Shown piece after piece: positions 46,066 to 54,721 of a stretch of 64,000 nucleotides of DNA. The translations under genes and the position numbers were made by a program. The notes below the pieces were generated by a model. It saw nothing but the letters and a program-made list of their open reading frames with translations, was not told where the DNA came from and did no database searches. Source of the stretch: Burkholderiaceae bacterium (GTDB taxonomy: Bacteria > Pseudomonadota > Gammaproteobacteria > Burkholderiales > Burkholderiaceae_E); the NCBI GenBank assembly GCA_024637155.1, contig JAGXFR010000056.1, positions 62,001-126,000 on the forward strand, read 5' to 3'. The first letter of the stretch is position 1. Every line of letters starts with the position of its first letter.

Positions 46066-49000
46066 TTAGAGTGTGGAAGAGGAATTTCCGGCAATCGCAC
46101 CGGACGCATAGGTCCGGCGATACGCCAGGAAGTAAAGAACGGGTATCACCACCAGTGTGAGCAGCGTCGAGATCAGAATCCCGAAGATCAGTGACACCGC
46201 GAGCCCGTTGAAGATCGGGTCGTCGAGGATGAAGAACGCGCCGATCATCGCGGCCAGCCCCGTGAGCAGGATCGGCTGCGCGCGCACCTGGGCCGAGCGC
46301 ACCACGGCATCCGCGAAGGCGACGCCGCGGCGCGTCTCGAGCTCGATGAAGTCCACCAGCAGGATCGAGTTGCGCACGATGATCCCGGCGAGCGCGATCA
46401 TTCCGATCATCGAGGTGGCCGTGTACTGCGCGCCGAGCAGCGCGTGCCCCGGCATGACGCCGATGATGGTGAGCGGAATCGGCGCCATGATGATCAGCGG
46501 CGTCAGATAGGACTTGAACTGGGCGACCACCAGCAGGTAGATGAGCGCGAGTCCGACCGCATAGGCGAGGCCCATGTCGCGAAAGGTCTCATAGGTGATC
46601 TGCCACTCGCCGTCCCACTTGATCGCGTACTGGGCGTACGGGTCCGAGGGTTGCGTGATGAAGTACTCCCCGAGTTCGCCCGTATCCGGCAGCCGGACCT
46701 CCGCGAGCTTGCCCCGCAGCGCAAACATGCCGTAGAGCGGGCTGTCGATTTCGTTGCCGTCCACCAGGCCCATGTCACCGACCACGTAGGTCAAGGGCAG
46801 CAGATTCTTGTGGTAGATCGGCGTGTCGCGCTGGTCGTTCACGACGCGCACCAGTTCGCCGATGCGAATTGCCTTGCCTCCGGCCCCGAGAACCGGCATG
46901 TCCAGCACCGCGTCGAGCTTGCCTTTCTCGGATTCGGGCAGCGACAGGCGCACCGGGACGGCATGCTTCGAGCGTTCGTCGCGCAGGTAGGTTGCCTCGA
47001 CGCCTTCGAGCGCGGCACGCGCCGCCCGCGCGATCGCGGCGTCGCTCACGCCCAGCGCCTGCGCCTTGGCCTTGTCGACGATCAGCCGCATTCGCGGCGC
47101 CGGCGCCTCGAGCGAGGTGTCGAGCGCGACCAGCCCCGGGATCTCGCGCATCGCGGCCTCGAGCCTGCGCGCCAGCGCGGCGCGACCTTTCGCGTCCGGT
47201 CCGTAGATTTCGGCGACGAGCGGCGAGAGCACGGGCGGTCCGGGCGGAACTTCGACGACTTTCATCCGCGCCCCGTGCCGCGCGGCAATCGTGCGCAGCG
47301 CGGGCAATATCCGCTGCGCGATCGGGTGACTCTTTTCCGAGCGCGCATGCTTGTCGATCAGGTTGACCTGCAGGTCCCCCTGCTCGGGATTGCTGCGCAG
47401 ATCGTACTGCCGCACCAGGCCGTTAAAGTTGATCGGAGAAGCGGTGCCCGCGTAGCCCTGCACGTGGATCACTTCGGGCAACCCCGCGAGGCCCTGCGCG
47501 AGTTCGAGCAGCGCGGCGTTGGTTCCCTCGGCCGGAGTGCCGGGCGGCATGTCCACGATGACCTGGAACTCCGACTTGTTGTCAAAGGGCAGCATCTTGA
47601 GGATCACCGCCTCGATGACGACCAGCGAGACGGCGCCCACCAGCAACACGGCGACGCCTCCGAGCAGCGCGCGGCGACGCCAGGCATAGCGCGCAGGCGT
47701 TCCGGCCGGTTTGCGCGCCGCGCCATCGTCGCCCTCGCCAACCGATGCGCCCGCTGTCGATGCCGCGACCGTCGGGTCGATGAAATAGCGCAGGATGCCC
47801 CCGGCGCCGCGCCCCAGCGCCATCGAAACCCGACTCGTCGCGTGTCCGCCGGCCCCGTGCGCGGAAGTCCTGAGCAGGCGCAGCGCAAGCCACGGCGTGA
47901 CCACGAAGGCGATCGCGAGCGAGAGCAGCATGCCCATCGAAGAGTTGATCGGAATCGGGCTCATGTAGGGGCCCATCAGCCCGGTGACAAAGGCCATCGG
48001 CAGCAGCGCGGCGATCACGGTCAGCGTGGCCAGAATCGTCGGCCCGCCCACCTCGTCGACGGCCCCCGGAATGATCGCGGCGAGCGACTTGCCGGGTTCG
48101 AGCTCGCGGTGCCGGTGGATGTTCTCGACGACCACGATCGCGTCGTCGACCAGGATCCCGATCGAGAAGATCAACGCGAAAAGCGAGACGCGGTTCAGCG
48201 TGAATCCCCAGGCCCACGAAGCGAACAGGGTCGCCGTCAGGGTCAGAATCACCGCGGCGCCCACGACGACCGCCTCGCGCCGGCCCAGCGCAACGCCCAC
48301 GAGCACGATCACCGAAAGCGTCGCGAACGCGAGCTTCTGGATCAGTTTCGCGGCCTTGTCGCTCGCCGTCTCACCGTAATTGCGGCTGACCGTCACTTCG
48401 ATGTCGGTCGGGATCACCGACCCGGCCAGTTCTTCGAGCCGTGCTTCGAGTGCACGGGTGATGTCGATCGCGTTCTCGCCCGGCTTCTTGGTCACGGCGA
48501 TCGTGACTGCCGGGAAGATCTGCCCGGCGGCGGGCTCGGACAGCGCCGGATCGGACGGCGCGCTGCCGGGTGCGGCGGGTTGTGCAGCGACGCCTCCCGC
48601 TGCGGGCATGTGCCAGACGTAGCGCTGTGCGGGAATCGCCCCGTACTCGACCCGCGCGACGTCGCGCAGGTAGACCGGGCGCGCGGCGCTGATCCCGACG
48701 ACCAGATCGCCGACATCCTCGGCTGAACGCAGAAAGGATCCTGTCTCGACCCGTATCGCCGCGCCACCGCTCACGACGCTGCCCGAGGGCAGCGCGAAAT
48801 TGGCGGACTGCAATGCGCCGATCAGGGGTTCGATCGCGAGTCCGGAGGCGCGCAGTCGGCCCGGGTCGATCCACACGTTGACCGCGCGACCCGGACCGCC
48901 GATCGTGTGCACTTCCCGCGTGCCGTGCACGCGCTTGAGTTCGTGCTCGATCGACGCCGAAACGCGCTCGAGCGCCTCGGCGGAGCGCGCGTCGCGCGCC

Positions 49001-49485
49001 CAGAGCGTCACCGCGAGCACCGGAACGTCGTCGATGCCCTTGGGCTTGACGATCGGCTCGCCGACGCCCAGCCCCGCCGGGAGCCAGTCTCGGTTGGCGC
49101 TGATCGTGTCATGGAGGCGCACCAGCGCCTCGGTGCGCGGCACGCCCACCTTGAACTGGAGCGTGACCAGCGCCATGCCCGGCTGCGAGACCGAATAGAC
49201 ATGCTCAATGCCGGCAACCTGCGAGAGCACCTGCTCGGCGGGCGTGGCGACCAGCTTCTCGACGTCCGCGACCGATGCACCCGGGAACGGGATCAGCACG
49301 TTGGCCATGGTCACGTTGATCTGCGGTTCTTCCTCGCGTGGCGTCACCAGCGCGGCGAACAGACCGACGAGCAGGAGCACGATCGCGATCAGCGGCGTGA
49401 GCGGATTGTTCTGGAAGCGGGCCGCGGTCCAGCCCGAAATGCCGAGGCCGGCCCCGGCTCCCTGCTGTGGATCCATCGCGCTCAC
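46066..49485 (-). CDS. RND-family efflux pump, inner-membrane subunit
   Basis: An RND transporter of about 1139 residues, some 100 longer than AcrB. Helix 1 is near residue 30. TM4 holds the proton-relay Asp pair in SIGILVDDAIVVVENIHRH, and TM10-12 contain GMIALAGIIVRNSILLVDFIE and the C-terminal repeats. Two Pro/Ala/Gly-rich insertions, after VWHMPAAGG and around DPTVAASTAGASVGEGDDG, explain the extra length. It lies between the HME (metal) and HAE (drug) types and resembles acriflavin-resistance-like pumps; substrate unknown. The start is GTG at 49485 overlapping the adaptor stop, or ATG at 49476. No outer-membrane channel gene is adjacent. Confidence 0.93.
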   Translation of the reverse strand: MSAMDPQQGAGAGLGISGWTAARFQNNPLTPLIAIVLLLVGLFAALVTPREEEPQINVTMANVLIPFPGASVADVEKLVATPAEQVLSQVAGIEHVYSVSQPGMALVTLQFKVGVPRTEALVRLHDTISANRDWLPAGLGVGEPIVKPKGIDDVPVLAVTLWARDARSAEALERVSASIEHELKRVHGTREVHTIGGPGRAVNVWIDPGRLRASGLAIEPLIGALQSANFALPSGSVVSGGAAIRVETGSFLRSAEDVGDLVVGISAARPVYLRDVARVEYGAIPAQRYVWHMPAAGGVAAQPAAPGSAPSDPALSEPAAGQIFPAVTIAVTKKPGENAIDITRALEARLEELAGSVIPTDIEVTVSRNYGETASDKAAKLIQKLAFATLSVIVLVGVALGRREAVVVGAAVILTLTATLFASWAWGFTLNRVSLFALIFSIGILVDDAIVVVENIHRHRELEPGKSLAAIIPGAVDEVGGPTILATLTVIAALLPMAFVTGLMGPYMSPIPINSSMGMLLSLAIAFVVTPWLALRLLRTSAHGAGGHATSRVSMALGRGAGGILRYFIDPTVAASTAGASVGEGDDGAARKPAGTPARYAWRRRALLGGVAVLLVGAVSLVVIEAVILKMLPFDNKSEFQVIVDMPPGTPAEGTNAALLELAQGLAGLPEVIHVQGYAGTASPINFNGLVRQYDLRSNPEQGDLQVNLIDKHARSEKSHPIAQRILPALRTIAARHGARMKVVEVPPGPPVLSPLVAEIYGPDAKGRAALARRLEAAMREIPGLVALDTSLEAPAPRMRLIVDKAKAQALGVSDAAIARAARAALEGVEATYLRDERSKHAVPVRLSLPESEKGKLDAVLDMPVLGAGGKAIRIGELVRVVNDQRDTPIYHKNLLPLTYVVGDMGLVDGNEIDSPLYGMFALRGKLAEVRLPDTGELGEYFITQPSDPYAQYAIKWDGEWQITYETFRDMGLAYAVGLALIYLLVVAQFKSYLTPLIIMAPIPLTIIGVMPGHALLGAQYTATSMIGMIALAGIIVRNSILLVDFIELETRRGVAFADAVVRSAQVRAQPILLTGLAAMIGAFFILDDPIFNGLAVSLIFGILISTLLTLVVIPVLYFLAYRRTYASGAIAGNSSSTL

Positions 49486-50600
49486 TTCGCCGCGCCGCCC
49501 GCCGGACGTGCATGGGCCAGGCCGGCCCGCACCGGGTCAAGCGCCACCTGCTCGCCCTCGCGCAGTCCCGCCAGCACCTGAACCCGATCACCGGAGTCAC
49601 GACCCAGGCGCAGCGCGCGCAGCACGAAGCGGCCCTGCACCACGACGTAGGCGGCCTGGAGTTCCCCGCGCAAGAGAACCGCTGATCGCGGCACCGTGAG
49701 CATCGCCTCGTCGGCACCGACCGTGCGCACCTTCACGCGCTGCCCAGGCAGGTGTTTGCGTGACTCTTCCGCCGGAAGGTCGACGCGCAATTCAACGGTC
49801 GCGCTGGCCGGATCGGCCGAGGGAACCACCGTGGCCGAGAGTTTTTCGAGCCGACGAGACACGGTGCCCACGGCCGCCGGCAGGAGCACTGCCACGTTCG
49901 GCTGTGGTCCCAGCAGAAGTGCCGCGTTCGCTGGCACGAAGGCGACCGCGCGCAGCCGATCACTGGCATGCAGTTCGATCAGCGAGCGACCGGGCGCGGC
50001 CAACTCGCCCTGCTCGACATGAACCGCGGTGACCACGCCGTCGTAGGGCGCGACCAGCGTACTGTACGCGCTGGCGAGCTGGCGCAGCGTGGAGCCGGCG
50101 CCGGCTTGCGCACGTTGCGCCTCGGCCTGGCGCAGCTGCGCGTCGGCTCCGTCCATCGAGGCCTGGCTGATGAAGCCCTGCGCGAGCAGTCGCTTGCTGC
50201 GCGCGTGAACCGCGCGCGCATCGTCGAGCGCCGCCTGCACCTGGGCTTCCGTTGCGCTCGCCTGGGCGACCCCTGCGGCCGCCTCGCGGTTGTCGAGCGA
50301 TACCAGCACCTGCCCGGCGCGCACCCGATCCCCGGCCCGCACCTTCACCGCCAGGACCCGCGCCTGTGTCTGTGCCGCGAGGGTCGACTGGCGCACGGGC
50401 TGAAGCGTTCCGTCCCAATCGATGCCCTGCCCCACCTGCGCGACCTGCGCGGTCGTCACCGGCACCTGTGGGCCGGACTCGGCGGGTTGCGCGGGCGCAT
50501 TGCGCGTCGCACCCCACAGCGCGGCCCCGACCAGGACCAGCGCGGCAGCATGCCGGGCGCCCGTGGACAGAGAAATTGGTTGACGGCTTGCCTGCTTCAT
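49482..50600 (-). CDS. RND efflux periplasmic adaptor (membrane fusion protein)
   Basis: A 372-residue HlyD/AcrA-type adaptor joining the RND pump to an outer-membrane channel. Residues 18-38 are a signal or anchor segment (ALVLVGAALWGA), with no lipobox Cys. A lipoyl-like hairpin (TLAAQTQARVLAVKVRAGDRVRAGQVLVSLD) splits around a coiled coil of about 70 residues, and its second half is YSTLVAPYDGVVTAVHVEQGELAAPG. The beta-barrel and membrane-proximal domains follow. It is the first gene of the operon; its ATG lies 34 bases after the -10 box. Confidence 0.93.
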   Translation of the reverse strand: MKQASRQPISLSTGARHAAALVLVGAALWGATRNAPAQPAESGPQVPVTTAQVAQVGQGIDWDGTLQPVRQSTLAAQTQARVLAVKVRAGDRVRAGQVLVSLDNREAAAGVAQASATEAQVQAALDDARAVHARSKRLLAQGFISQASMDGADAQLRQAEAQRAQAGAGSTLRQLASAYSTLVAPYDGVVTAVHVEQGELAAPGRSLIELHASDRLRAVAFVPANAALLLGPQPNVAVLLPAAVGTVSRRLEKLSATVVPSADPASATVELRVDLPAEESRKHLPGQRVKVRTVGADEAMLTVPRSAVLLRGELQAAYVVVQGRFVLRALRLGRDSGDRVQVLAGLREGEQVALDPVRAGLAHARPAGGAAK

Positions 50601-50633
50601 GGTTCCGAATGCCTCGTTCGATTTACCGGCCGG

Positions 50634-50662
50634 AGTATATACCCCCCAGGGTATCTACGCAA
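50634..50662 (-). promoter_or_regulatory. Sigma-70 promoter with embedded CsoR-type operator
   Basis: On the minus strand TTGCGT (50657-50662) and TATACT (50634-50639) are exactly 17 bases apart. The spacer contains the GC-rich palindrome ATACCC-N4-GGGTAT (50639-50654), the kind bound by CsoR/RcnR-family repressors. A repressor on this site would cover both promoter boxes. The last gene of the operon it controls encodes such a repressor. Confidence 0.8.
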
Positions 50663-50716
50663 GCCCCGCCGGAGGTGGGGAAAGACCCTCGGATCGCCCG
50701 AGAGGGGCTCTGCCGC

Positions 50717-50722
50717 TATACT
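50717..50722 (+). promoter_or_regulatory. Possible -10 box for the MoxR gene
   Basis: TATACT on the plus strand lies 60 bases before the MoxR ATG, in the divergent gap to the RND operon. No convincing -35 box is present. It is about 80 bases from the CsoR-type operator, so shared regulation is not evident. Confidence 0.35.
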
Positions 50723-50781
50723 CGTCCGATCGATTCCGGGCGCCCGCAGCTGCGGCGCCCTCTCTTCTGCGGGTGTTTCCG

Positions 50782-51624
50782 ATGCGCTTCAACGGCTCCG
50801 ATACCTACGTCACCACCGACGACCTTCGCCTCGCGGTCAACGCTGCGATGACCCTTCAACGCCCGCTGCTGATCAAGGGTGAACCCGGCACGGGCAAGAC
50901 GATGCTCGCCGAGGAAGTCGCCCGCGCCGTCGGGATGCCGTTGTTGCAGTGGCACATCAAGTCGACCACCAAAGCCCAGCAGGGCCTCTACGAGTACGAC
51001 GCGGTGTCGCGACTGCGCGACTCGCAGCTTGGCGACGGGCGGGTGCACGACATCCGCAACTACATTGTCCAGGGCGTGCTGTGGCAGGCCTTCGCATCCG
51101 AAGAACCGACGGTTCTGCTGATCGACGAGATCGACAAGGCCGACATCGAGTTCCCCAACGACCTGCTGCGCGAACTCGACCGGATGGAGTTCTACATCTA
51201 CGAAACGCGCGAACTGATCCGTGCGAAGCACCGCCCCGTGGTGGTGATCACGTCGAACAACGAGAAGGAACTGCCCGACGCGTTCCTGCGGCGTTGCTTC
51301 TTCCACTACATCAAGTTCCCGGATCGCGACACGATGGCCGAGATCGTCGAGGTCCACTACCCGGGGCTGAAGAAGGAACTGCTCAAGGAGGCGCTCGATT
51401 CCTTCTATCAGGTGCGCGAGCTTCCCGGCCTGAAGAAGAAGCCCTCGACCTCGGAACTGCTCGACTGGCTGAAACTCCTGCTGGCCGAGGACATTCCGCC
51501 CGAGGCGCTGCGCAGCCGCGACAACAAAGCCGCGATCCCGCCGCTGCACGGCGCGCTGCTCAAGAACGAGCAGGACGTGCACCTCTTCGAGCGGCTGGTG
51601 TTCATGGCACGCCACAACCGCTGA
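50782..51624 (+). CDS. MoxR-type AAA+ ATPase
   Basis: A 280-residue AAA+ ATPase thought to act as a chaperone with VWA-domain partners. Walker A is GEPGTGKT (residues 34-41 approximately), Walker B VLLIDEIDKAD, sensor 1 ITSNNEKELPDAFLRRC. A C-terminal lid of about 80 residues follows. The ATG at 50782 begins the conserved core; the open frame upstream reaches across the RND promoter and has no support. The gene is 31 bases before the VWA gene and on the same strand, the usual MoxR-VWA pair. Confidence 0.93.
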   Translation: MRFNGSDTYVTTDDLRLAVNAAMTLQRPLLIKGEPGTGKTMLAEEVARAVGMPLLQWHIKSTTKAQQGLYEYDAVSRLRDSQLGDGRVHDIRNYIVQGVLWQAFASEEPTVLLIDEIDKADIEFPNDLLRELDRMEFYIYETRELIRAKHRPVVVITSNNEKELPDAFLRRCFFHYIKFPDRDTMAEIVEVHYPGLKKELLKEALDSFYQVRELPGLKKKPSTSELLDWLKLLLAEDIPPEALRSRDNKAAIPPLHGALLKNEQDVHLFERLVFMARHNR

Positions 51625-51655
51625 AGGCGCGCGAACCGCGGCGCCGGACCCTGCG

Positions 51656-52831
51656 ATGCTGATCGACTTCTTCCTGCACCTGCGCAGCGCCAAGCTGCCG
51701 GTGTCGATCAACGAGTACCTGATGCTGCTCGAAGCGATGTCCAAACGGGTCATCGAGCCGTCGATCGACCAGTTCTACTTTCTGTCGCGCGCGTCGCTGG
51801 TCAAGGACGAACGCAACTTCGACAAGTTCGACCGCGCCTTCGGGGTCTACTTCAAGGGCATCGAGTCGATTCCAGGCATCGAAACCGAGCTGCCGCTCGA
51901 CTGGCTGCGCCGCCAGTTCCAGCGCGAGTTCACTGCCGAGGAGAAGGCCGCGATCGAGGCCATGGGCGGCCTGGACAAGCTTCTCGAGCGCCTGAAGCAG
52001 TTGCTTGACGAACAGAAGGAACGCCACGAGGGCGGGCGGCGCTGGATCGGCACCAACGGCACCTCCCCCTTCGGCAACGGCGGCTTCAACCCCGAGGGCA
52101 TCCGGATCGGCGGCCCGTCGGCGGGCAATCGCACCGCGGTGAAGGTGTGGGAGCAGCGCGCCTACCGCGACTATGACGACAGCGTCGAACTGGGCACCCG
52201 CAACATCAAGGTGGCGCTGCGGCGCCTGCGCCGCTTCGCGCGCGAGGGCGCCGAGGAGGAACTGGATCTCGAGGACACCATCGCCTCGACCGCGCGCAAC
52301 GCGGGCTGGCTCGACCTGCGCATGGTTCCCGAGCGGCACAACACGATCAAGGTGCTGATGCTGCTCGACGTGGGCGGCACGATGGACGATCACATCCGCC
52401 AGACCGAGGAGCTCTTTTCGGCGGCGCGCACCGAGTTCAAGCATCTGGAGTTCTACTACTTCCACAACTGCGTCTACGACTACGTGTGGAAGAACAACCG
52501 GCGCCGTCATGCCGAGCGCAGCGAGACCTGGGACATCCTGCGCAAGTACAACTCCGACTACCGGCTGATCTTCGTCGGCGACGCGACGATGAGCCCCTAC
52601 GAGGTGCTGCAGCCGGGCGGATCGGTGGAATACACCAACGAGGAGGCGGGCGCGGTGTGGCTGCGCCGGCTCGTCGAGCGCTTTCCCAAGTTCGCGTGGC
52701 TGAACCCGGAACCCGAGGGGGTCTGGGAGTACCGTCAGTCGATCGCCGTGATCCGCCAGCTGCTCGAGGGCCGCATGTATCCGGTGACGCTCCAGGGCCT
52801 GGAACGCGCGATGCGGGAACTCTCCAAGTAG
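51656..52831 (+). CDS. VWA-domain protein partner of MoxR (CoxE-like)
   Basis: A 391-residue protein. About 180 N-terminal residues form a helical region of the CoxE/YehP type (SINEYLMLLEAM, SIDQFYFLSRASLVKDERNFDKFD). A Gly-rich linker follows (TNGTSPFGNGGFNPEG), then the VWA domain from about residue 235 with a modified metal site: DVGGTMD in place of DxSxS, and FVGDATMSPYE at the third metal-binding strand. Such proteins act with MoxR ATPases in protein assembly or metal insertion; the client is unknown. It meets the GspE-like gene tail to tail after 7 bases. Confidence 0.92.
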   Translation: MLIDFFLHLRSAKLPVSINEYLMLLEAMSKRVIEPSIDQFYFLSRASLVKDERNFDKFDRAFGVYFKGIESIPGIETELPLDWLRRQFQREFTAEEKAAIEAMGGLDKLLERLKQLLDEQKERHEGGRRWIGTNGTSPFGNGGFNPEGIRIGGPSAGNRTAVKVWEQRAYRDYDDSVELGTRNIKVALRRLRRFAREGAEEELDLEDTIASTARNAGWLDLRMVPERHNTIKVLMLLDVGGTMDDHIRQTEELFSAARTEFKHLEFYYFHNCVYDYVWKNNRRRHAERSETWDILRKYNSDYRLIFVGDATMSPYEVLQPGGSVEYTNEEAGAVWLRRLVERFPKFAWLNPEPEGVWEYRQSIAVIRQLLEGRMYPVTLQGLERAMRELSK

Positions 52832-52838
52832 CTTCGGC

Positions 52839-54635
52839 TCAGCCGGTCATCGGCGGCGTGGCGCGCAGCACTTCCTCGACGGTCGTGATCCCGGCGGCCA
52901 CCTTCTGGGCGCCGGCGAGCCGCAGCGGCCGGGCTCCGGAGCGCATCGCTGCGCGGCGCAGTTCCTGGAGATCGGACTCGCGACGACCGACGAGCGCGCG
53001 CAACGTGTCGTCCATGGCCATGATCTCGTAGAGTCCGGCGCGCCCCTTGTAGCCCGTCATTCGGCACTCCAGGCACCCGGCCGAGCGCCACGAGTGCGCC
53101 GGCTTCACGGCGCGATAGGGCGCGACCAGTTCCTGCCAGGATTCATCCGAAAGCGGCCCGTTTTGCTGCTTGCAGTGCGGGCACAGCGTGCGCACCAGGC
53201 GCTGGGCCATCACGCCGATCAGCGTCGCGTTGAGCAGATACGCGGGAGCACCCAGATCGAGCAGGCGCGTCACCGCGCCCGCTGCATCCTGCGTGTGCAG
53301 CGTCGAGAGCACCAGGTGACCGGTGAGCGCCGCCTGGATCGCCATTTCGGCGGTCTCCAGGTCGCGGATTTCGCCGACCATGATGATGTCCGGGTCCTGG
53401 CGCATGAGCGCGCGCACCCCTCCGGCGAAGGTGAGGTCGATGGACGCCTGCACCTGCATCTGGTTGAACGCGGGCTCGATCATCTCGATCGGATCCTCGA
53501 CCGTGCAGACGTTCACGTCGTCGGTCGCCAGGTGCTTGAGCGTCGTGTAGAGCGTCGTGGTCTTGCCCGAACCCGTCGGGCCGGTCACCAGAACGATTCC
53601 GTTGCTGCGCGCCGTCAGCGCGTGCCAGCGCCCGACATCCTCGTCCGAGAAGCCCAGTTCCGAGAAATCGCGCGTGAGCACCTCCGGGTCGAAGATGCGC
53701 ATCACCAGCTTCTCGCCGAACACGGTCGGCAAGGTCGAGAGGCGCAGCTCGATCTCGCGCCCATCACCGGTGCGCGTCTTGATGCGACCGTCCTGCGGAC
53801 GGCGCTTCTCCACCACGTCCATGCGTCCGAGCAGCTTGATCCGGCTGGTCATGGCGGCGAGCACGGCGGCCGGCACCTGGTAGACCTGATGCAGGACCCC
53901 GTCGATCCGGAAACGAATGCTGCCGAGTTCCCGGCGCGGTTCGAGATGGATGTCGCTGGCGCGCTGCTCGAAGGCGTACTGCCAGAGCCAGTCGACGATG
54001 GTGACGATGTGCGCATCGTTCGCGTCGAGGGTGCGCCCCGAGCGCCCGAGTTCCACCAGCTGCTCGAAGTTGCTGCGTTCGTAGTCGAAACCCTTGCGCC
54101 CCGCCTCGCGCACCGACTTGGCCAGGCTGTAGAACTCGACGGTATAGCGCTTGAGATCCAGCGGATTCACCATCACGCGCAGCACCCGCTTGCGCAGCAG
54201 TCCGGCGAGATCCTCCACCCAGTCGGTGACAAAGGGCTCGGCGGTGGCGATGGTGACCTCGTCGCCGCGCACCTCCAGCGGCAGAATCCGCACGCGCGCC
54301 GCATACTGGCTCGACATCACCTCGGCGACCCGGGAGAGATCGACCTTGAGCGGGTCGATGTGACGGTACGCGAGGCCGACGCGCTGGGCGAGCCACTCGC
54401 ACAGCGTGTCCAGATCGAGCGGCTTGCCGGTGGCCGCGCACTTCAGCTTGCGCAGGGACAGCGCGACCAGCGCGTGCTCCCGGGCGCTCGACACGCCCGC
54501 ATAGCGCAGCACCTGCTCGGCATCGTCGGCGCCCAGCAGGCCATCGTCGACCAGCGCGGGCACGAGATCCGCGAGATCGAGTCGTTTGCCGGGGGTTCCG
54601 ACCGGCCGCGCGACCACAATGTGGGGAGCATTCAT
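52839..54635 (-). CDS. GspE/PilB-type secretion or pilus ATPase (stand-alone)
   Basis: A 598-residue hexameric ATPase of the type II secretion/type IV pilus class. The N1/N2 domains (residues 1-170) include the MshEN-like region. Walker A is GPTGSGKTTT, the Asp box VEDPIEM, Walker B MRQDPDIIMVGEIRD and the His box TGHLVLSTLHTQDA. A zinc-binding tetracysteine is formed by CPHC and CLEC (near residues 515 and 545). No secretin, pseudopilin or PilC genes adjoin it, so the machinery it serves is elsewhere. The ATG at 54635 starts a full-length N1 domain. Confidence 0.92.
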   Translation of the reverse strand: MNAPHIVVARPVGTPGKRLDLADLVPALVDDGLLGADDAEQVLRYAGVSSAREHALVALSLRKLKCAATGKPLDLDTLCEWLAQRVGLAYRHIDPLKVDLSRVAEVMSSQYAARVRILPLEVRGDEVTIATAEPFVTDWVEDLAGLLRKRVLRVMVNPLDLKRYTVEFYSLAKSVREAGRKGFDYERSNFEQLVELGRSGRTLDANDAHIVTIVDWLWQYAFEQRASDIHLEPRRELGSIRFRIDGVLHQVYQVPAAVLAAMTSRIKLLGRMDVVEKRRPQDGRIKTRTGDGREIELRLSTLPTVFGEKLVMRIFDPEVLTRDFSELGFSDEDVGRWHALTARSNGIVLVTGPTGSGKTTTLYTTLKHLATDDVNVCTVEDPIEMIEPAFNQMQVQASIDLTFAGGVRALMRQDPDIIMVGEIRDLETAEMAIQAALTGHLVLSTLHTQDAAGAVTRLLDLGAPAYLLNATLIGVMAQRLVRTLCPHCKQQNGPLSDESWQELVAPYRAVKPAHSWRSAGCLECRMTGYKGRAGLYEIMAMDDTLRALVGRRESDLQELRRAAMRSGARPLRLAGAQKVAAGITTVEEVLRATPPMTG

Positions 54636-54721
54636 CGGCCGCAGGCTAGCATGGCACACGCGCGCGCCGGAGAAGGCGCTGGACGAACGGTCGCCCCGGG
54701 TGGACCGAAGTCGGTGCCGAC

